A stretch of 64,000 bases of DNA. Origin: Sporomusa termitida. Its GTDB lineage: Bacteria; Bacillota; Negativicutes; Sporomusales; Sporomusaceae. Numbering within the stretch: the stretch's first letter is position 1; each line of letters starts with the position of its first letter. The notes beneath the pieces are model-generated. The model saw only the letters and a list, made by a program, of their open reading frames with translations, was not told the DNA's origin and made no database searches. The stretch lies in the NCBI RefSeq assembly GCF_007641255.1, contig NZ_CP036259.1:1922001-1986000 (forward strand), read 5' to 3'. The position numbers were made by a program, and so were the translations under genes. This document shows, in pieces, positions 30,209 to 40,580 of the stretch.

Positions 30209-32400
30209 GCAAAGCTCTAGTTGTGGTAGAATCCCCGGCCAAAGCCAAAACAATAGAAAAGTTTTTAGGTAAAAACTATACAGTCAAAGCTTCTATGGGA
30301 CACTTGCGTGATTTGCCTAAAAGCCAGTTTGGTGTTAATATTGAGCAGGGCTTTGAGCCTAAATACATTAACATCAGAGGCAAGGGCGATCTTATTAAAA
30401 GCCTGAAAGAAGCAGCAAAAAATGCCGATACAGTATATCTGGCGACAGACCCTGACCGTGAAGGGGAAGCCATTGCCTGGCATTTAGCGCACATCCTTAA
30501 TATTCCGGAGCATAGTACCTGCCGGATTGAATTTAATGAAATTACCAAACCGGCCATTCAGCAGGCTGTTAAAAAGCCGCGCCCCATCAACCTGCCCCGG
30601 GTTTATGCGCAACAGACCAGGCGGATACTTGACAGAATTGTGGGTTACAAGCTGAGTCCCCTTTTATGGCGCAAAGTCCGCAAAGGCCTTAGTGCCGGCC
30701 GGGTTCAGTCGGTTGCTGTCAGGCTAATTTGCGACAGGGAGAAAGAGATTCAGGCCTTTGTGCCGGAAGAGTATTGGACGATAACCGCTAAACTCAAAGA
30801 AAAGAATAATGCCAAAGGTTTTGATGCTGAACTAGTTGCCGTTGACGGTACCAAGCCGTCGGTTACTAATGAGCTGCAGGCGGCTGGTATTGTCGATGAT
30901 TTAAAAAAAGCTGAATATGTGGTCAGTGATGTTAAAAAGCGGGAAAGAAAGCGTAATCCCTATCCGCCGTTTACCACCAGCACCCTCCAGCAGGAGGCGG
31001 CCCGCAAACTGGGCTTTACATCCCGGAAAACGATGATGGTTGCTCAGCAATTATATGAAGGCCTGGATATTGGCCGTGCCGGTCAAGTCGGTCTTATTAC
31101 TTATATGCGGACTGATTCAACCCGGGTAGCCGACACCGCTCAGCAAGAGGCAAGAACCTATGTTGAGCAGAAATTTGGTTTGGATTATCTGCCGGCCAAA
31201 GCGCCGGTGTATGCCAATAAAAAATCCCAGGATGCCCATGAGGCGGTCAGGCCCACTACCCTGGAGCTGGCTCCGGCTGCGATTGATAAAAATCTCAGCA
31301 AAGATCAACTAAAATTGTATACGCTTATTTGGGAAAGATTTATTGCCAGCCAGATGACTGCCGCCGTCTATGACACTCTGACCATAGAGATTACTGCCGG
31401 CCGGTATAAGCTGAAAGCTACGGGTTCGCAGCTTAAGTTCCCCGGTTTTTTAGCAGCGTTCAGCGGGATGATTGGTAAGGGCAAGGAAATAGAACAAACA
31501 GCCGACAGCGATCTGGATCATGAGACTACTTTGCCTGTTCTCACCCCGGGGCAGATCGTTAAATTAAGTAAAATTGACCCCAAGCAGCATTTTACCGAAC
31601 CGCCGCCCCGCTATACCGAGGCATCACTGGTTAAAATGCTGGAGGAAAAAGGGATTGGCCGGCCTAGTACGTACGCTCCGACAATAGAGACGATTGTTGA
31701 CCGGGGGTATGTGGAGCGGGTTGAGAAAAGATTTTTTCCCACCGAGCTGGGTTTTGTAGTACTTGATCTGTTGAAGCAGTATTTTGATAAAATTGTTGAT
31801 GCTGAATTTACGGCCGGTATGGAAGATAAATTAGATGATATTGCTGAAGGCGATGCATCCTGGTTAAGTGTTTTAGAACAATTTTATGGCCCTTTTGCCA
31901 AAGATCTAAGTTTTGCCGAAGAAGCAATCGGGCAGGTTGAACTGCCTGTTGAAGTATCTGATATTCCCTGTGAGAATTGTGGGCGGATGATGGTTGTTAA
32001 GCAGGGACGGTATGGGAATTTCCTGGCCTGCCCGGGTTTTCCAGCCTGCCGCAACACTAAACCTATTTTAAAAGACACCGGCGTAAAGTGCCCGAAATGC
32101 AAGGGGGCTATTGTTGAACGCCGGACCAAACGGCGCCGGGTTTTTTATGGTTGTGAAAACTATCCGGAATGCGATTTTAATACCTGGGATATGCCGTTAA
32201 AGGAGAATTGCCAGGTGTGCGGCGCCTTTATGGTGCGGCACAGATATAAGAATGGCGGTGTTGCCGCCGTGTGCAGCAACGAAGCCTGCTCAACCCGGCA
32301 ATCACCTGAGCATAAAGCGGTGCCTGAAAAAACAGGCGATGATGAGAAACAGGCCAAAGCCAAGAAGCCTGCTGCTAACCGGAGGAAAAAAAGTGGCTAA
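30205..32400 (+). CDS. topA: DNA topoisomerase I (type IA)
   Basis: 731 residues that relax negative supercoils. A Toprim domain ([36 protein letters not shown]) is followed by the catalytic core with the active-site tyrosine in [13 protein letters not shown] (Tyr300), and [20 protein letters not shown]. The C-terminus has three four-cysteine zinc ribbons, starting [40 protein letters not shown] and [20 protein letters not shown]. The GTG start overlaps dprA by 4 nt, and the end overlaps trmFO by 8 nt. Order dprA-topA-trmFO is conserved in Firmicutes. Confidence 0.97.
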   Translation: MSKALVVVESPAKAKTIEKFLGKNYTVKASMGHLRDLPKSQFGVNIEQGFEPKYINIRGKGDLIKSLKEAAKNADTVYLATDPDREGEAIAWHLAHILNIPEHSTCRIEFNEITKPAIQQAVKKPRPINLPRVYAQQTRRILDRIVGYKLSPLLWRKVRKGLSAGRVQSVAVRLICDREKEIQAFVPEEYWTITAKLKEKNNAKGFDAELVAVDGTKPSVTNELQAAGIVDDLKKAEYVVSDVKKRERKRNPYPPFTTSTLQQEAARKLGFTSRKTMMVAQQLYEGLDIGRAGQVGLITYMRTDSTRVADTAQQEARTYVEQKFGLDYLPAKAPVYANKKSQDAHEAVRPTTLELAPAAIDKNLSKDQLKLYTLIWERFIASQMTAAVYDTLTIEITAGRYKLKATGSQLKFPGFLAAFSGMIGKGKEIEQTADSDLDHETTLPVLTPGQIVKLSKIDPKQHFTEPPPRYTEASLVKMLEEKGIGRPSTYAPTIETIVDRGYVERVEKRFFPTELGFVVLDLLKQYFDKIVDAEFTAGMEDKLDDIAEGDASWLSVLEQFYGPFAKDLSFAEEAIGQVELPVEVSDIPCENCGRMMVVKQGRYGNFLACPGFPACRNTKPILKDTGVKCPKCKGAIVERRTKRRRVFYGCENYPECDFNTWDMPLKENCQVCGAFMVRHRYKNGGVAAVCSNEACSTRQSPEHKAVPEKTGDDEKQAKAKKPAANRRKKSG

Positions 32401-33691
32401 AGTTACAGTAATCGGCGCTGGCCTGGCCGGCAGTGAAACTACCTGGCAGCTGGCTGAAGCCGGTATTGATGTGGATTTATACGAAATGCGTCCCCAGGTT
32501 ATGACCCCGGCCCATCATACCGGACAGTTTGCTGAATTGGTCTGCAGCAACTCCCTGCGCGCGGCGGCGATAGAAAACGCGGTTGGCCTGCTGAAAGAAG
32601 AAATGAGAAGGCTTAACTCCCTGGTTATGCGGGCTGCCGATACGAATCGTGTGCCGGCCGGGGGGGCACTGGCTGTTGATCGCAGTGGTTTCAGTCAGAT
32701 GATTACCGAGACCCTTGCCAATCATCCCCGGGTTACGGTTATCCACGCTGAACTGACACAAATTCCGGCGGCCCGGCCGGTGGTTATTGCTACCGGGCCG
32801 TTGACAGCACCGGTTTTGGCCAGTGAGATTGGCCGCCTGACCGGCAGTGATTATTTGTATTTTTACGATGCGGCGGCGCCGATTGTAACCGCCGATTCGC
32901 TGGATAGGGCTATTATTTACCGTGCTTCCCGCTATGGTAAAGGGGATGATGATTATCTGAACTGCCCGCTGACTAAGGCGCAATATGAACGCTTTTGGCA
33001 GGAGCTGACCCGGGCCGGGGTTGCGCCTGGCCGGGAGTTTGAAAAGATGGTTGTCTTCGAAGGCTGTATGCCCATAGAAGCTATGGCTGCCAGGGGCATT
33101 GACACGATGCGGTTTGGGCCGATGAAGCCTGTCGGTTTGCGACAGCCTGAGACCGGAGAAATGCCTTATGCTGTCGTGCAGCTCCGTCAGGATAATTTTG
33201 CCGCATCGTTATATAATATTGTTGGTTTTCAGACACATCTTACATGGCCGGAACAAAACCGGGTATTCCGTCTTATTCCCGGCCTGGAAAATGCTGAATT
33301 TGTCCGGTACGGGGTGATGCACCGGAATACATTTATTAATTCACCAATCATCCTGGAACCGACCTTGCAGATGAAGGCGGACCGGCACATATTATTTGCC
33401 GGTCAGATTACCGGTGTTGAGGGCTATGTGGAATCAGCCGCCAGCGGCCTGGTTGCAGGGGTAAATGCCGCCAGGATAGTGCGTGGCCTTGAGCCGCTGG
33501 TGTTTCCGCCCGCAACAGCTCATGGCGCCCTGTGCCGTTATATTACGCAGGCCGAGCCGGCTGGTTTTCAGCCTATGAATATAAATTTTGGTCTGTTGCC
33601 GCCGCTGGGGCATAAGATTAAAGATAAGAAGCTGAAAAATAAAGCCATTGCTGAAAGAGCATTGCAGGTTATGGAGAACTTATTTGAATAA
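32393..33691 (+). CDS. trmFO: tRNA (m5U54) methyltransferase, folate-dependent
   Basis: 432 residues. TrmFO uses methylenetetrahydrofolate and FADH2 to make ribothymidine at position 54 of tRNA. The FAD-binding start is [20 protein letters not shown], followed by [40 protein letters not shown] and [39 protein letters not shown] is near the end. The GTG at 32393 is chosen because GGAGGA lies 6 bases upstream; a longer frame inside topA is spurious. It ends 90 bases before xerC. Confidence 0.97.
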   Translation: MAKVTVIGAGLAGSETTWQLAEAGIDVDLYEMRPQVMTPAHHTGQFAELVCSNSLRAAAIENAVGLLKEEMRRLNSLVMRAADTNRVPAGGALAVDRSGFSQMITETLANHPRVTVIHAELTQIPAARPVVIATGPLTAPVLASEIGRLTGSDYLYFYDAAAPIVTADSLDRAIIYRASRYGKGDDDYLNCPLTKAQYERFWQELTRAGVAPGREFEKMVVFEGCMPIEAMAARGIDTMRFGPMKPVGLRQPETGEMPYAVVQLRQDNFAASLYNIVGFQTHLTWPEQNRVFRLIPGLENAEFVRYGVMHRNTFINSPIILEPTLQMKADRHILFAGQITGVEGYVESAASGLVAGVNAARIVRGLEPLVFPPATAHGALCRYITQAEPAGFQPMNINFGLLPPLGHKIKDKKLKNKAIAERALQVMENLFE

Positions 33692-33703
33692 TTTGACAAT
33701 AAT

Positions 33704-33751
33704 CTTGCGGAATTGCTGCAGGTATGTTAGTATAATAGTAATTTCCGCAAG
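33704..33751 (+). promoter_or_regulatory. Inverted repeat flanking a -10 box upstream of xerC-hslVU-codY
   Basis: Exact arms CTTGCGGAA (33704-33712) and TTCCGCAAG (33743-33751) enclose TATAAT (33731-33736, extended -10 TTAGTATAAT). There is no good -35 at normal spacing. This could be an activator/repressor site or an RNA hairpin. Confidence 0.5.
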
Positions 33752-33781
33752 ACCAGAGTTAGGTAACAGGCGAAAGATTGA

Positions 33782-34735
33782 GTGACAGACATGTTTAAAA
33801 GTGAAGAATTGGACTACATATACCAACTGCTGGACCAGTTTATGCTTTACCTAAAAATTGAAAAAAACGCATCCCGGCACACTATTCACAATTACCGGCG
33901 TGATATTTTGCAGTTTATGGATTTTGTGTCTAGACAAGAGGCTGAGGAGGCTCTGCTTATTAAGATTACTCCGGTTTTAATTCGTAGTTATTTGGCTTAT
34001 CTAAAATCTGAGCAGTATGCCAAAGCGACCATTATGCGACGAATTGCGGCGCTTAGGTCGTTTTTCCGGTTTTTATGCCGGGAAAATATTTTATCTGAAA
34101 ATGTCTTTACTACTGTCAGAACACCTAAGCTGGAAAAAAAACTGCCGGTTTTTCTTGACCCTAAGGAAATCAACGAATTGCTTTCCTTGCCGGACAACAG
34201 CCTCTTGGGTCTTAGGGACAGAGCCGTATTGGAAGTTCTCTACGCAACCGGGGCCCGGGTTAGTGAACTTGCCGGGATTAACCTGCCGGATATTGATTTT
34301 GCCGGCCGCACAATCATTGTTGCCGGTAAGGGGGCCAAGGAAAGGCTGGTCCTTATGGGCCGGAGTGCGGCCCGGATTCTGGAAAGTTATCTGATCAGTT
34401 CGCGCAGCAAACTGTGTGCTAAGCCTGGTGAATATGGCCGGCAACAAGAGAAAACCCATCAGCGCCTGTTTGTCAATAACCGGGGTGGGCCCCTCACCGA
34501 CAGGAGTATACGACGCATTGTTGAGCGATATGTTGAGGCGTTGGCAATTGCGAAAAATGTTACTCCTCACAGTATTCGGCATACTTTTGCCACTCATCTT
34601 TTAAATAATGGTGCTGACCTGCGGTCAGTACAAGAGCTGTTAGGGCATGTTAATTTATCCACAACTCAGCTTTATACCCATGTAAGTACCGAAAGGCTCA
34701 AAGCGAGTTATAAAAAATCTCATCCACGGGCCTAA
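33782..34735 (+). CDS. xerC: Tyrosine recombinase XerC (CodV)
   Basis: 317 residues. Together with XerD it resolves chromosome dimers at dif. The N-terminal SAM-like domain (QFMLYLKIEKNASRHTIHNY) is followed by the catalytic domain with Arg159 (ATGARVSELAGI), the lysine region IIVAGKGAKERLVLM, HSIRHTFATHLLNNGADL, the LGHVNLSTTQLYTH box and nucleophile Tyr298. All catalytic residues are present. The GTG at 33782 and the ATG at 33791 are both possible starts; neither has a strong ribosome site. Position before hslV-hslU-codY matches codV of Bacillus. Confidence 0.93.
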   Translation: MTDMFKSEELDYIYQLLDQFMLYLKIEKNASRHTIHNYRRDILQFMDFVSRQEAEEALLIKITPVLIRSYLAYLKSEQYAKATIMRRIAALRSFFRFLCRENILSENVFTTVRTPKLEKKLPVFLDPKEINELLSLPDNSLLGLRDRAVLEVLYATGARVSELAGINLPDIDFAGRTIIVAGKGAKERLVLMGRSAARILESYLISSRSKLCAKPGEYGRQQEKTHQRLFVNNRGGPLTDRSIRRIVERYVEALAIAKNVTPHSIRHTFATHLLNNGADLRSVQELLGHVNLSTTQLYTHVSTERLKASYKKSHPRA

Positions 34736-34756
34736 ATTTCCTCGGAGGTGATACTT

Positions 34757-35287
34757 ATGTTCCATGCTACAACGATTGTTGCGGTTCGCTATCAGGGGAA
34801 AACTGCCATAGCCGGTGACGGGCAGGTAACTTTTGGTCAAAACACGGTAATGAAGCATAATGCTAAAAAAGTCCGCCGGCTTTACCATGGTAAAGTATTA
34901 GCCGGGTTTGCCGGCTCGGTAGCTGATGCCTTTACTTTATTTGAGAAGTTTGAAGGCAAGCTGGAAGAGTATAATGGCAATATGATGAGAGCAGCGGTTG
35001 AACTTGCTAAAGAATGGCGTTCTGACCGGGTTTTAAGGCGGCTGGAAGCGCTTTTGATTGTGGTTGATGCTGCTCACCTGCTTATTATTTCCGGCAATGG
35101 TGAGGTTATTGAACCAGATGATGGTGTCACTGCTATTGGCTCCGGGGGCCCTTACGCCCTGGCCGCTGCCAGAGCACTGGTGCAGCATTCTGCTTTGCCG
35201 GCCGAGGCTATTGCCCGGACTGCCCTGGAGATTGCCGCTAATATTTGTGTATACACAAATGATCATATTACAGTAGAAGAGTTATAG
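34757..35287 (+). CDS. hslV: ATP-dependent protease subunit HslV (ClpQ)
   Basis: 176 residues. Proteolytic subunit of the HslUV two-component protease. After removal of the first residues the N-terminal nucleophile is the threonine in [12 protein letters not shown]. The proteasome-beta-like core [40 protein letters not shown] and [20 protein letters not shown] is complete. The ATG at 34757 is chosen because GGAGGTG lies 6 bases upstream; the GTG at 34748 lies in that site. It is followed by hslU 12 bases downstream. Confidence 0.96.
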   Translation: MFHATTIVAVRYQGKTAIAGDGQVTFGQNTVMKHNAKKVRRLYHGKVLAGFAGSVADAFTLFEKFEGKLEEYNGNMMRAAVELAKEWRSDRVLRRLEALLIVVDAAHLLIISGNGEVIEPDDGVTAIGSGGPYALAAARALVQHSALPAEAIARTALEIAANICVYTNDHITVEEL

Positions 35288-35299
35288 TTACAAGGGGGG

Positions 35300-36700
35300 A
35301 TGATTTTGCTGGAACTTACACCCAAAGAGGTAGTTAATGAATTAAACAAGTATATTATCGGTCAGCACCAAGCGAAAAAATCAGTGGCCGTGGCTTTGAG
35401 AAATCGTTGGCGCAGCAAGAGATTGCCAGCAGAGCTTCAGGAAGAGATTATCCCTAAGAATATTCTAATGATTGGCCCTACCGGTGTCGGCAAAACAGAA
35501 ATTGCCAGACGTCTGGCCAAACTTGTGCATGCTCCTTTTGTTAAAGTCGAAGCAACTAAATTTACTGAAGTAGGTTATGTTGGGCGTGATGTCGAATCGA
35601 TGGTGCGTGATCTGGTGGAAACATCCATCCGGATAGTTAAACAACATAAGATAATTGAAGTAAATGATAAGGCAAAGGTGCTGGCGGATGAGCGTATCCT
35701 TGATCATTTTGTGCCGCCGGCAAAAAAAGAATCTGCCCGTAATCCCTTTGAAATGCTGTTTGCCGGCGGCATGGGCACCAACCAGGATAAACCGCCGGAA
35801 CCGGAAGAGTCGCCGGCCTTTAATACCGGCCGTGAATGGTGGCGGAAACGCCTCAGCAGCGGCGAGCTGGAAGACGAACTCATAGAGATTACGGTCGAAG
35901 ATGCTGCGCCGCCGGCAATGGGTATGTTTGCCGGCACCGGGATCGAGGAAATGGGCATGAATATCCAGGATATGCTTGGTAATCTGCTGCCCAAGAAACA
36001 AAAGAAACGTAAAGTAACGATTGCCAGCGCCCGTAAAATTTTTATCCAGGAAGAAGCGCAAAAGCTGATTGACATGGATGAGGTTACGGCCAGTGCAGTT
36101 AGTCTTGCTGAGGATTCCGGCATTATTTTTCTCGATGAGATTGATAAGATTGCCGGCCGGGGGCAAAGCTCCGGTCCTGATGTTTCGCGGGAAGGGGTTC
36201 AGCGTGATATATTGCCGATTGTGGAAGGTTCGACTGTTGTAACTAAATACGGACCCGTAAAAACAGATCATATCTTATTTATTGCTGCCGGTGCTTTCCA
36301 TGTTTCCAAACCATCTGATTTAATACCTGAATTGCAGGGACGCTTCCCAATTCGGGTTGAACTGACTAGTTTGTCAAAAGAAGATTTGCGTCAAATATTG
36401 ACTGAGCCGGCGAATGCATTAATCAAGCAATATATCAGTCTCCTGGAGACTGAAGGTATAAAAATCGAGTTTACAGAGGACGCTATTGATGAACTGGCAG
36501 ACATCGCTTGCAAGGTAAATATCCAGACAGAAAACATCGGCGCCCGCCGGTTACATACTATCCTGGAGAAGTTGTTGGAGGATCTGGCTTTTGATGCTCC
36601 TGACACCGTTGAAAAGCTGATTATTATTAACCGTGAGTATGTAAAAGCGAAACTAGACCATATCGTTGTTAATCAGGATCTTAGTCACTATATTTTATAG
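35300..36700 (+). CDS. hslU: ATP-dependent protease ATPase subunit HslU (ClpY)
   Basis: 466 residues. AAA+ unfoldase that feeds substrates to HslV. It starts [20 protein letters not shown], Walker A is [16 protein letters not shown] (about residue 57), Walker [15 protein letters not shown], and sensor/C-terminal parts are [20 protein letters not shown] and a C-terminal LSHYIL that would insert into HslV. The intermediate domain (about 115-245) includes [20 protein letters not shown]. The G-rich ribosome site overlaps the ATG at 35300, so the TTG at 35306 may be the true start. Confidence 0.96.
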   Translation: MILLELTPKEVVNELNKYIIGQHQAKKSVAVALRNRWRSKRLPAELQEEIIPKNILMIGPTGVGKTEIARRLAKLVHAPFVKVEATKFTEVGYVGRDVESMVRDLVETSIRIVKQHKIIEVNDKAKVLADERILDHFVPPAKKESARNPFEMLFAGGMGTNQDKPPEPEESPAFNTGREWWRKRLSSGELEDELIEITVEDAAPPAMGMFAGTGIEEMGMNIQDMLGNLLPKKQKKRKVTIASARKIFIQEEAQKLIDMDEVTASAVSLAEDSGIIFLDEIDKIAGRGQSSGPDVSREGVQRDILPIVEGSTVVTKYGPVKTDHILFIAAGAFHVSKPSDLIPELQGRFPIRVELTSLSKEDLRQILTEPANALIKQYISLLETEGIKIEFTEDAIDELADIACKVNIQTENIGARRLHTILEKLLEDLAFDAPDTVEKLIIINREYVKAKLDHIVVNQDLSHYIL

Positions 36701-36734
36701 TTATTTGTCTTATTATGAAAGGTAGGGGAATATC

Positions 36735-37511
36735 ATGTCGTCATTGTTGGAACGCACACGAACAATCAATAAATTGCTTCAGAAATCGGAAAATGTTGAA
36801 TATAGCGAGGTCGCCACAGTCCTCAGCACAGTTATGGCTGCTAATGTTTATATTGTCAATAAAGATGGCTCGGTGTTGGGATTTGCTTTGATTGATGATT
36901 TTGAGTGTGATCTTATGCGGGATAAAGTACTGCAAATGGGTAAATTTCCTGAACGCTATGTAAACTGGCTGCTGAAGATTGATCTGACATCGCCGAATCT
37001 TAGATTAGAAGGCGGCTTGTGCACTTTTAGTGATGGCACAAGTTGTATGTTTAACGACAAATTTACAACTATTGTCCCCATTCATGGGGTGGGTGACCGC
37101 ATTGGCACCCTGATTGTTGCCAAATTCAGTGCTGAGTTTACTGATGATGATTTAGTACTGGCGGAATATGGCGCTACGGTTGTCGGTATGGAAATGCTCA
37201 GAGACCGCAGCGAAAAAATTGAAGAGGAAGCCAGAAAAAAGGCGACTGTGCAAGTTGCATTAGGCACTTTATCCTACTCCGAACTGGAAGCGGTAATGCA
37301 CATTTTAAGTGAGCTTGAAGGGAATGAAGGGCTGCTGGTGGCCAGTAAAATCGCTGACCGGGTCGGCATTACCCGCTCTGTTATTGTCAATGCCCTGCGA
37401 AAGTTTGAAAGTGCCGGGGTCATTGAATCCAAGTCGCTTGGCATGAAAGGGACTTACATCAAGGTGCTGAATGAGCGGTTATTGGAAGAATTGAAAAAAT
37501 TAAAGAAATAA
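36735..37511 (+). CDS. codY: GTP-sensing global regulator CodY
   Basis: 258 residues. CodY represses stationary-phase, nutrient-uptake and often motility genes when GTP and branched-chain amino acids are high. An N-terminal GAF domain ([40 protein letters not shown]) is linked to a winged helix with the nearly invariant [20 protein letters not shown] and [20 protein letters not shown]. Length is typical. AGGTAGGGG precedes the ATG. Its place between hslU and the fla/che operon is conserved, so control of the downstream flagellar genes is plausible. Confidence 0.97.
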   Translation: MSSLLERTRTINKLLQKSENVEYSEVATVLSTVMAANVYIVNKDGSVLGFALIDDFECDLMRDKVLQMGKFPERYVNWLLKIDLTSPNLRLEGGLCTFSDGTSCMFNDKFTTIVPIHGVGDRIGTLIVAKFSAEFTDDDLVLAEYGATVVGMEMLRDRSEKIEEEARKKATVQVALGTLSYSELEAVMHILSELEGNEGLLVASKIADRVGITRSVIVNALRKFESAGVIESKSLGMKGTYIKVLNERLLEELKKLKK

Positions 37512-37524
37512 TCTGTATGTTTAT

Positions 37525-37556
37525 CCAGCTGTATTCAATACAGCTGGATTTTTTTT
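37525..37556 (+). terminator. Terminator after codY
   Basis: Inverted repeat CCAGCTGTATT/AATACAGCTGG with almost no loop, followed by ATTTTTTTT. It separates the codY operon from fla/che. Confidence 0.85.
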
Positions 37557-37662
37557 GCTGAATTCAGGCGGGCCTAGAGTTTATAGTTCCGAGTACCTAA
37601 ACCCTGTATGCCCCCTAGGACTTTTGGCCCTATTTACAAAAACTTAAGGAGATTTTTAGAGG

Positions 37663-37685
37663 ATTTCTACGTATTATGTAGAAAT
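37663..37685 (+). promoter_or_regulatory. Inverted repeat upstream of flgB
   Basis: Arms ATTTCTAC and GTAGAAAT separated by 7 nt (GTATTAT), about 77 bases before the flgB ATG and in the only gap that can hold the fla/che promoter. TATTAT in the spacer could be a -10. The gap 37557-37761 holds no gene. Confidence 0.45.
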
Positions 37686-37761
37686 ATGCAGTAAGATCAA
37701 AGTGCACAAATATTGTTTAGTAAAAAGTGGGATGGATGTAAAATTAACAGGAGGGCGAGCA

Positions 37762-38175
37762 ATGCTTAACTCACTTTTAAAATCAACTCAGGTTTCGGTA
37801 CTGGAAAAAGCGTTGGATGCAGCCTCACTTCGCCATAAAGTAATCAGTAACAATATTGCGAATGTAAATACCCCGAAATTCAAAAAAAGCGAAGTGAGCT
37901 TTGAAGATCAGCTGGCATTGGCACTGAAGCCTCATAATACGTCAATTGCCCGGACTCACGAACGTCATCTGCCTCTAAGGTCAGGGCTAAAAAACGTTGA
38001 ACCGACTGTTAACACAATTACGACAACTACGCTTCGCAGTGACGGCAATAATGTGGATATTGACAGTGAGATGGCCAGCCTGTCGAAAAACTCCATTTAT
38101 TACGATGCCGTTGCGCAACAACTGAATAAATATTTTTCAGGCATTAAGTCTGCGATTAATGAAGGGAGACGCTGA
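37762..38175 (+). CDS. flgB: Flagellar basal-body rod protein FlgB
   Basis: 137 residues; proximal rod subunit. The rod signature VISNNIANVNTPKFKKSEVS lies near residue 28 and the C-terminal helix region is NNVDIDSEMASLSKNSIYYD. The ATG at 37762 is chosen because AGGAGGG lies 7-13 bases upstream and the product has the normal FlgB length; a frame from 37702 adds an unlikely leader. First gene of the fla/che operon; flgC follows after 2 bases. Confidence 0.95.
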   Translation: MLNSLLKSTQVSVLEKALDAASLRHKVISNNIANVNTPKFKKSEVSFEDQLALALKPHNTSIARTHERHLPLRSGLKNVEPTVNTITTTTLRSDGNNVDIDSEMASLSKNSIYYDAVAQQLNKYFSGIKSAINEGRR

Positions 38176-38177
38176 TT

Positions 38178-38612
38178 ATGGGAATGTTCCGGGCTATTGA
38201 TGCGGCTGCTTCAGGCATGACGGCGGAACGGCTGCGCATGGATGTTATCTCTAATAATATAGCCAATGCCAACACGACCCGTACGGCGGAAGGCGGTGCC
38301 TACCACCGGCAAATGGTGGTGTTTGAACCCCGGTCCGGCCAGGCTTCGTTTGGCCAGATCCTTTCCCGTCAAATCGATGCCGGCAACGGTGTGCGGGTAA
38401 CCGGCATTATTAAAGACAATGCTCCGCTTAAGCTTATGTATGAGCCCAATCATCCGGATGCTAACCCTGAGGGCTATGTCGAGATGCCTAATGTGAATAT
38501 TGTCACGGAAATGGTCGATATGATTACCGCGTCGAGAGCTTATGAGGCGAACGTAGCTGCAGTCAATGCCGCTAAAAGCATGGCTGCCAAGGCTTTGGAT
38601 ATCGGAAGGTAG
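38178..38612 (+). CDS. flgC: Flagellar basal-body rod protein FlgC
   Basis: 144 residues; proximal rod subunit. The N-terminal helix AIDAAASGMTAERLRMDVIS runs into the motif NNIANANTTRTAEGGAYHRQ. The C-terminal coiled region is PNVNIVTEMVDMITASRAYE and NVAAVNAAKSMAAKALDIGR, as in all axial flagellar proteins. The start is 2 bases after flgB, whose last codons carry the GGGAG ribosome site. Exported through the flagellar type III apparatus without a cleaved signal. Confidence 0.96.
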   Translation: MGMFRAIDAAASGMTAERLRMDVISNNIANANTTRTAEGGAYHRQMVVFEPRSGQASFGQILSRQIDAGNGVRVTGIIKDNAPLKLMYEPNHPDANPEGYVEMPNVNIVTEMVDMITASRAYEANVAAVNAAKSMAAKALDIGR

Positions 38613-38621
38613 GAGAATAAC

Positions 38622-38924
38622 ATGCAAATTGAAGCTTTGAAATTAATGCCTGTGAAAGGTACACTGCCGGCAATAAAGGCGCCAGACAGCCCCCAACAGC
38701 CGGAAAAAGCTTTCGGTGAATATCTGCAAGAGGCGTTAACCAGCGTTAATGAACTGCAGGGTGAAGCCCGGCAGGCGCGGGTGAACCTTGCTGCCGGCAA
38801 GATTCAGGATGTGGCCGAGGTTACGATTGCTGCTGAAAAGGCATCAATTGCCTTACAGCTTACAATGCAAGTACGCAATAAAATTGTCGACGCCTATCAG
38901 GAAGTAATGAGGATGCAGGTGTAA
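38622..38924 (+). CDS. fliE: Flagellar hook-basal body protein FliE
   Basis: 100 residues; the adapter that joins the MS ring to the rod. The family core is FGEYLQEALTSVNELQGEAR, KIQDVAEVTIAAEKASIALQ and the C-terminal LTMQVRNKIVDAYQEVMRMQ, ending in V as usual. The ATG follows flgC by 9 bases with GGTAGGAG upstream. Normal length and order (flgB-flgC-fliE-fliF). Confidence 0.95.
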   Translation: MQIEALKLMPVKGTLPAIKAPDSPQQPEKAFGEYLQEALTSVNELQGEARQARVNLAAGKIQDVAEVTIAAEKASIALQLTMQVRNKIVDAYQEVMRMQV

Positions 38925-39015
38925 TGCCGAACTGAAAAAAATCAGCATTACCAAGAGTACCTTTTATAATAATTTAGTTAAATATTGACTTTTCCTTAAC
39001 TGAAAGGGTGGAGAC

Positions 39016-40563
39016 ATGGCGGACTTGAAAGAACAGTCTCTGCGCCTTTGGCAAAATATGAATAATAAACACAGGTACATTATTCTTGGTACAGCCGCGT
39101 GCTTATTTTTAGCTATTCTGTCTTGGAGCTACTGGTGGGGCGGCCGCCCTGATAATGTGCCTTTATTTACTACTCTTGAGGCCGAAGATGCAGGTAAAGT
39201 TACTGCGAAGTTAAAAGAAATGAAAGTTCCTTATGAAGTTCAGACAGGCAGTAATGGCACTGTGGTTTTAGTGCCATCCAAAGATGTACATACGCTCCGG
39301 CTTGATTTGGCCAGTCAGGGTTTGCCGAGAGGGAACAAAGGCTTTGAACTATTTGAACAGAATAAGTTTGGGACCACGGAGTTCCAGAATAAGGTTCAGT
39401 TATTGCAAGCCATCCAGGGCGAGCTTACCCGGACGATTGAACAAATGGAAGAAGTGGAAAAAGCCAGAGTCCATATTGTGATGTCGGAAGACAGCCTGTA
39501 TAAGAAAAGCGAGAAGCCGGCCACAGCTTCCATTATGCTTAAGCTTAAACCCTCGACCCAGTTGTCGCCGCAACAGATTAAAGGTATTGTCAACCTGGTG
39601 GGGCACAGTGTGCAGGGGCTGAAACCGGAGAATATTACAGTTGTCGATCATCTGGCCCGGGTGTTAAATGAACAGTCCGAAGAAGCGCATATGGCTGGCA
39701 CGACGACTCTGACCCAATTTGAAATGACCAAGAAAGTACAGGACGATTTGCAAAAAAACGTGCAATCCCTGCTTGACCAAACCTTAGGTGTTGGGAAAGC
39801 GGCGGCCAGGGTCAATGTTGAGCTTAATTTTGACCAGCGTACGTTAGACAGGCAGATATTTGAACCGGTTGTTGATGATAAAGGCATAATCCGCAGCTCC
39901 CAGGAAATGAGCGAAAATTATACCGGCAGCGCCGGGGGTCCGGGCGGTGTGCCTGGCACAACATCCAATATTCCCGGCTATGTAACCAGCAATAACTCTC
40001 AATCTGATTATGAGAAAAAAGAGGTAATCCGTAATTTCGAGATCAATGAAACCAAAGAAAAAGTGGTTAGTACACCAGGCTCTATTAAACGGCTAACGGT
40101 GGCTGTACTCGTGGATGCCGCTGTGCCCAGAGACCAGCAGGACAGTCTGAGCAAAACAGTAGCCAGTGCCATCGGTATTAATCCGGCCCGCGGCGACAGC
40201 ATCGCTGTGGAAAGCATTCAATTTAGCACCGAACTGGCGGATAAACAGCGGCAAGATGAAGAAGCACTTGCCAGACAACAGCAACAGGCACTTATGCTTA
40301 AAGTAGGACTGCTCATTATTGCCATTATTGCTATACTTTATTTGTTGCGCAGGTATACTCAGCGGCGTCAGCAAGAAGAATTTGTCGAGGCGCTTGATGT
40401 TCAGCCTCAGCCTATTGCTGATGCCGAAGAACAGGCAGCTGTAAAAGAGTTGACTGCCCAGGAAAAAGAACGGGCAGAACAGCGCAGTACTGTTGAAAAA
40501 TATGCCAAATCGCGGCCTGAAGATGTTGCTCAGCTGATCAAGACCTGGTTGGCGGAAGAATAG
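39016..40563 (+). CDS. fliF: Flagellar MS-ring protein FliF
   Basis: 515 residues. FliF forms the membrane ring that seeds flagellar assembly. First membrane helix about 23-42 (YIILGTAACLFLAILSWSYW), then the YscJ-like ring-building domains (LFTTLEAEDAGKVTAKLKEM; SQGLPRGNKGFELFEQNKFG), the periplasmic variable part with a glycine-rich loop (GSAGGPGGVPGTT), a second membrane helix about 430-447 (MLKVGLLIIAIIAILYLL) and a cytoplasmic tail for FliG (KSRPEDVAQLIKTWLAEE). AAAGGGTGG lies upstream. Intact. Confidence 0.96.
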   Translation: MADLKEQSLRLWQNMNNKHRYIILGTAACLFLAILSWSYWWGGRPDNVPLFTTLEAEDAGKVTAKLKEMKVPYEVQTGSNGTVVLVPSKDVHTLRLDLASQGLPRGNKGFELFEQNKFGTTEFQNKVQLLQAIQGELTRTIEQMEEVEKARVHIVMSEDSLYKKSEKPATASIMLKLKPSTQLSPQQIKGIVNLVGHSVQGLKPENITVVDHLARVLNEQSEEAHMAGTTTLTQFEMTKKVQDDLQKNVQSLLDQTLGVGKAAARVNVELNFDQRTLDRQIFEPVVDDKGIIRSSQEMSENYTGSAGGPGGVPGTTSNIPGYVTSNNSQSDYEKKEVIRNFEINETKEKVVSTPGSIKRLTVAVLVDAAVPRDQQDSLSKTVASAIGINPARGDSIAVESIQFSTELADKQRQDEEALARQQQQALMLKVGLLIIAIIAILYLLRRYTQRRQQEEFVEALDVQPQPIADAEEQAAVKELTAQEKERAEQRSTVEKYAKSRPEDVAQLIKTWLAEE

Positions 40564-40580
40564 TGGGAGGGGTCAAGGAC

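Noticed and set aside
35465-36271. 268-aa minus-strand frame inside hslU
   Set aside because: Antisense shadow of a clearly real, conserved ATPase gene.
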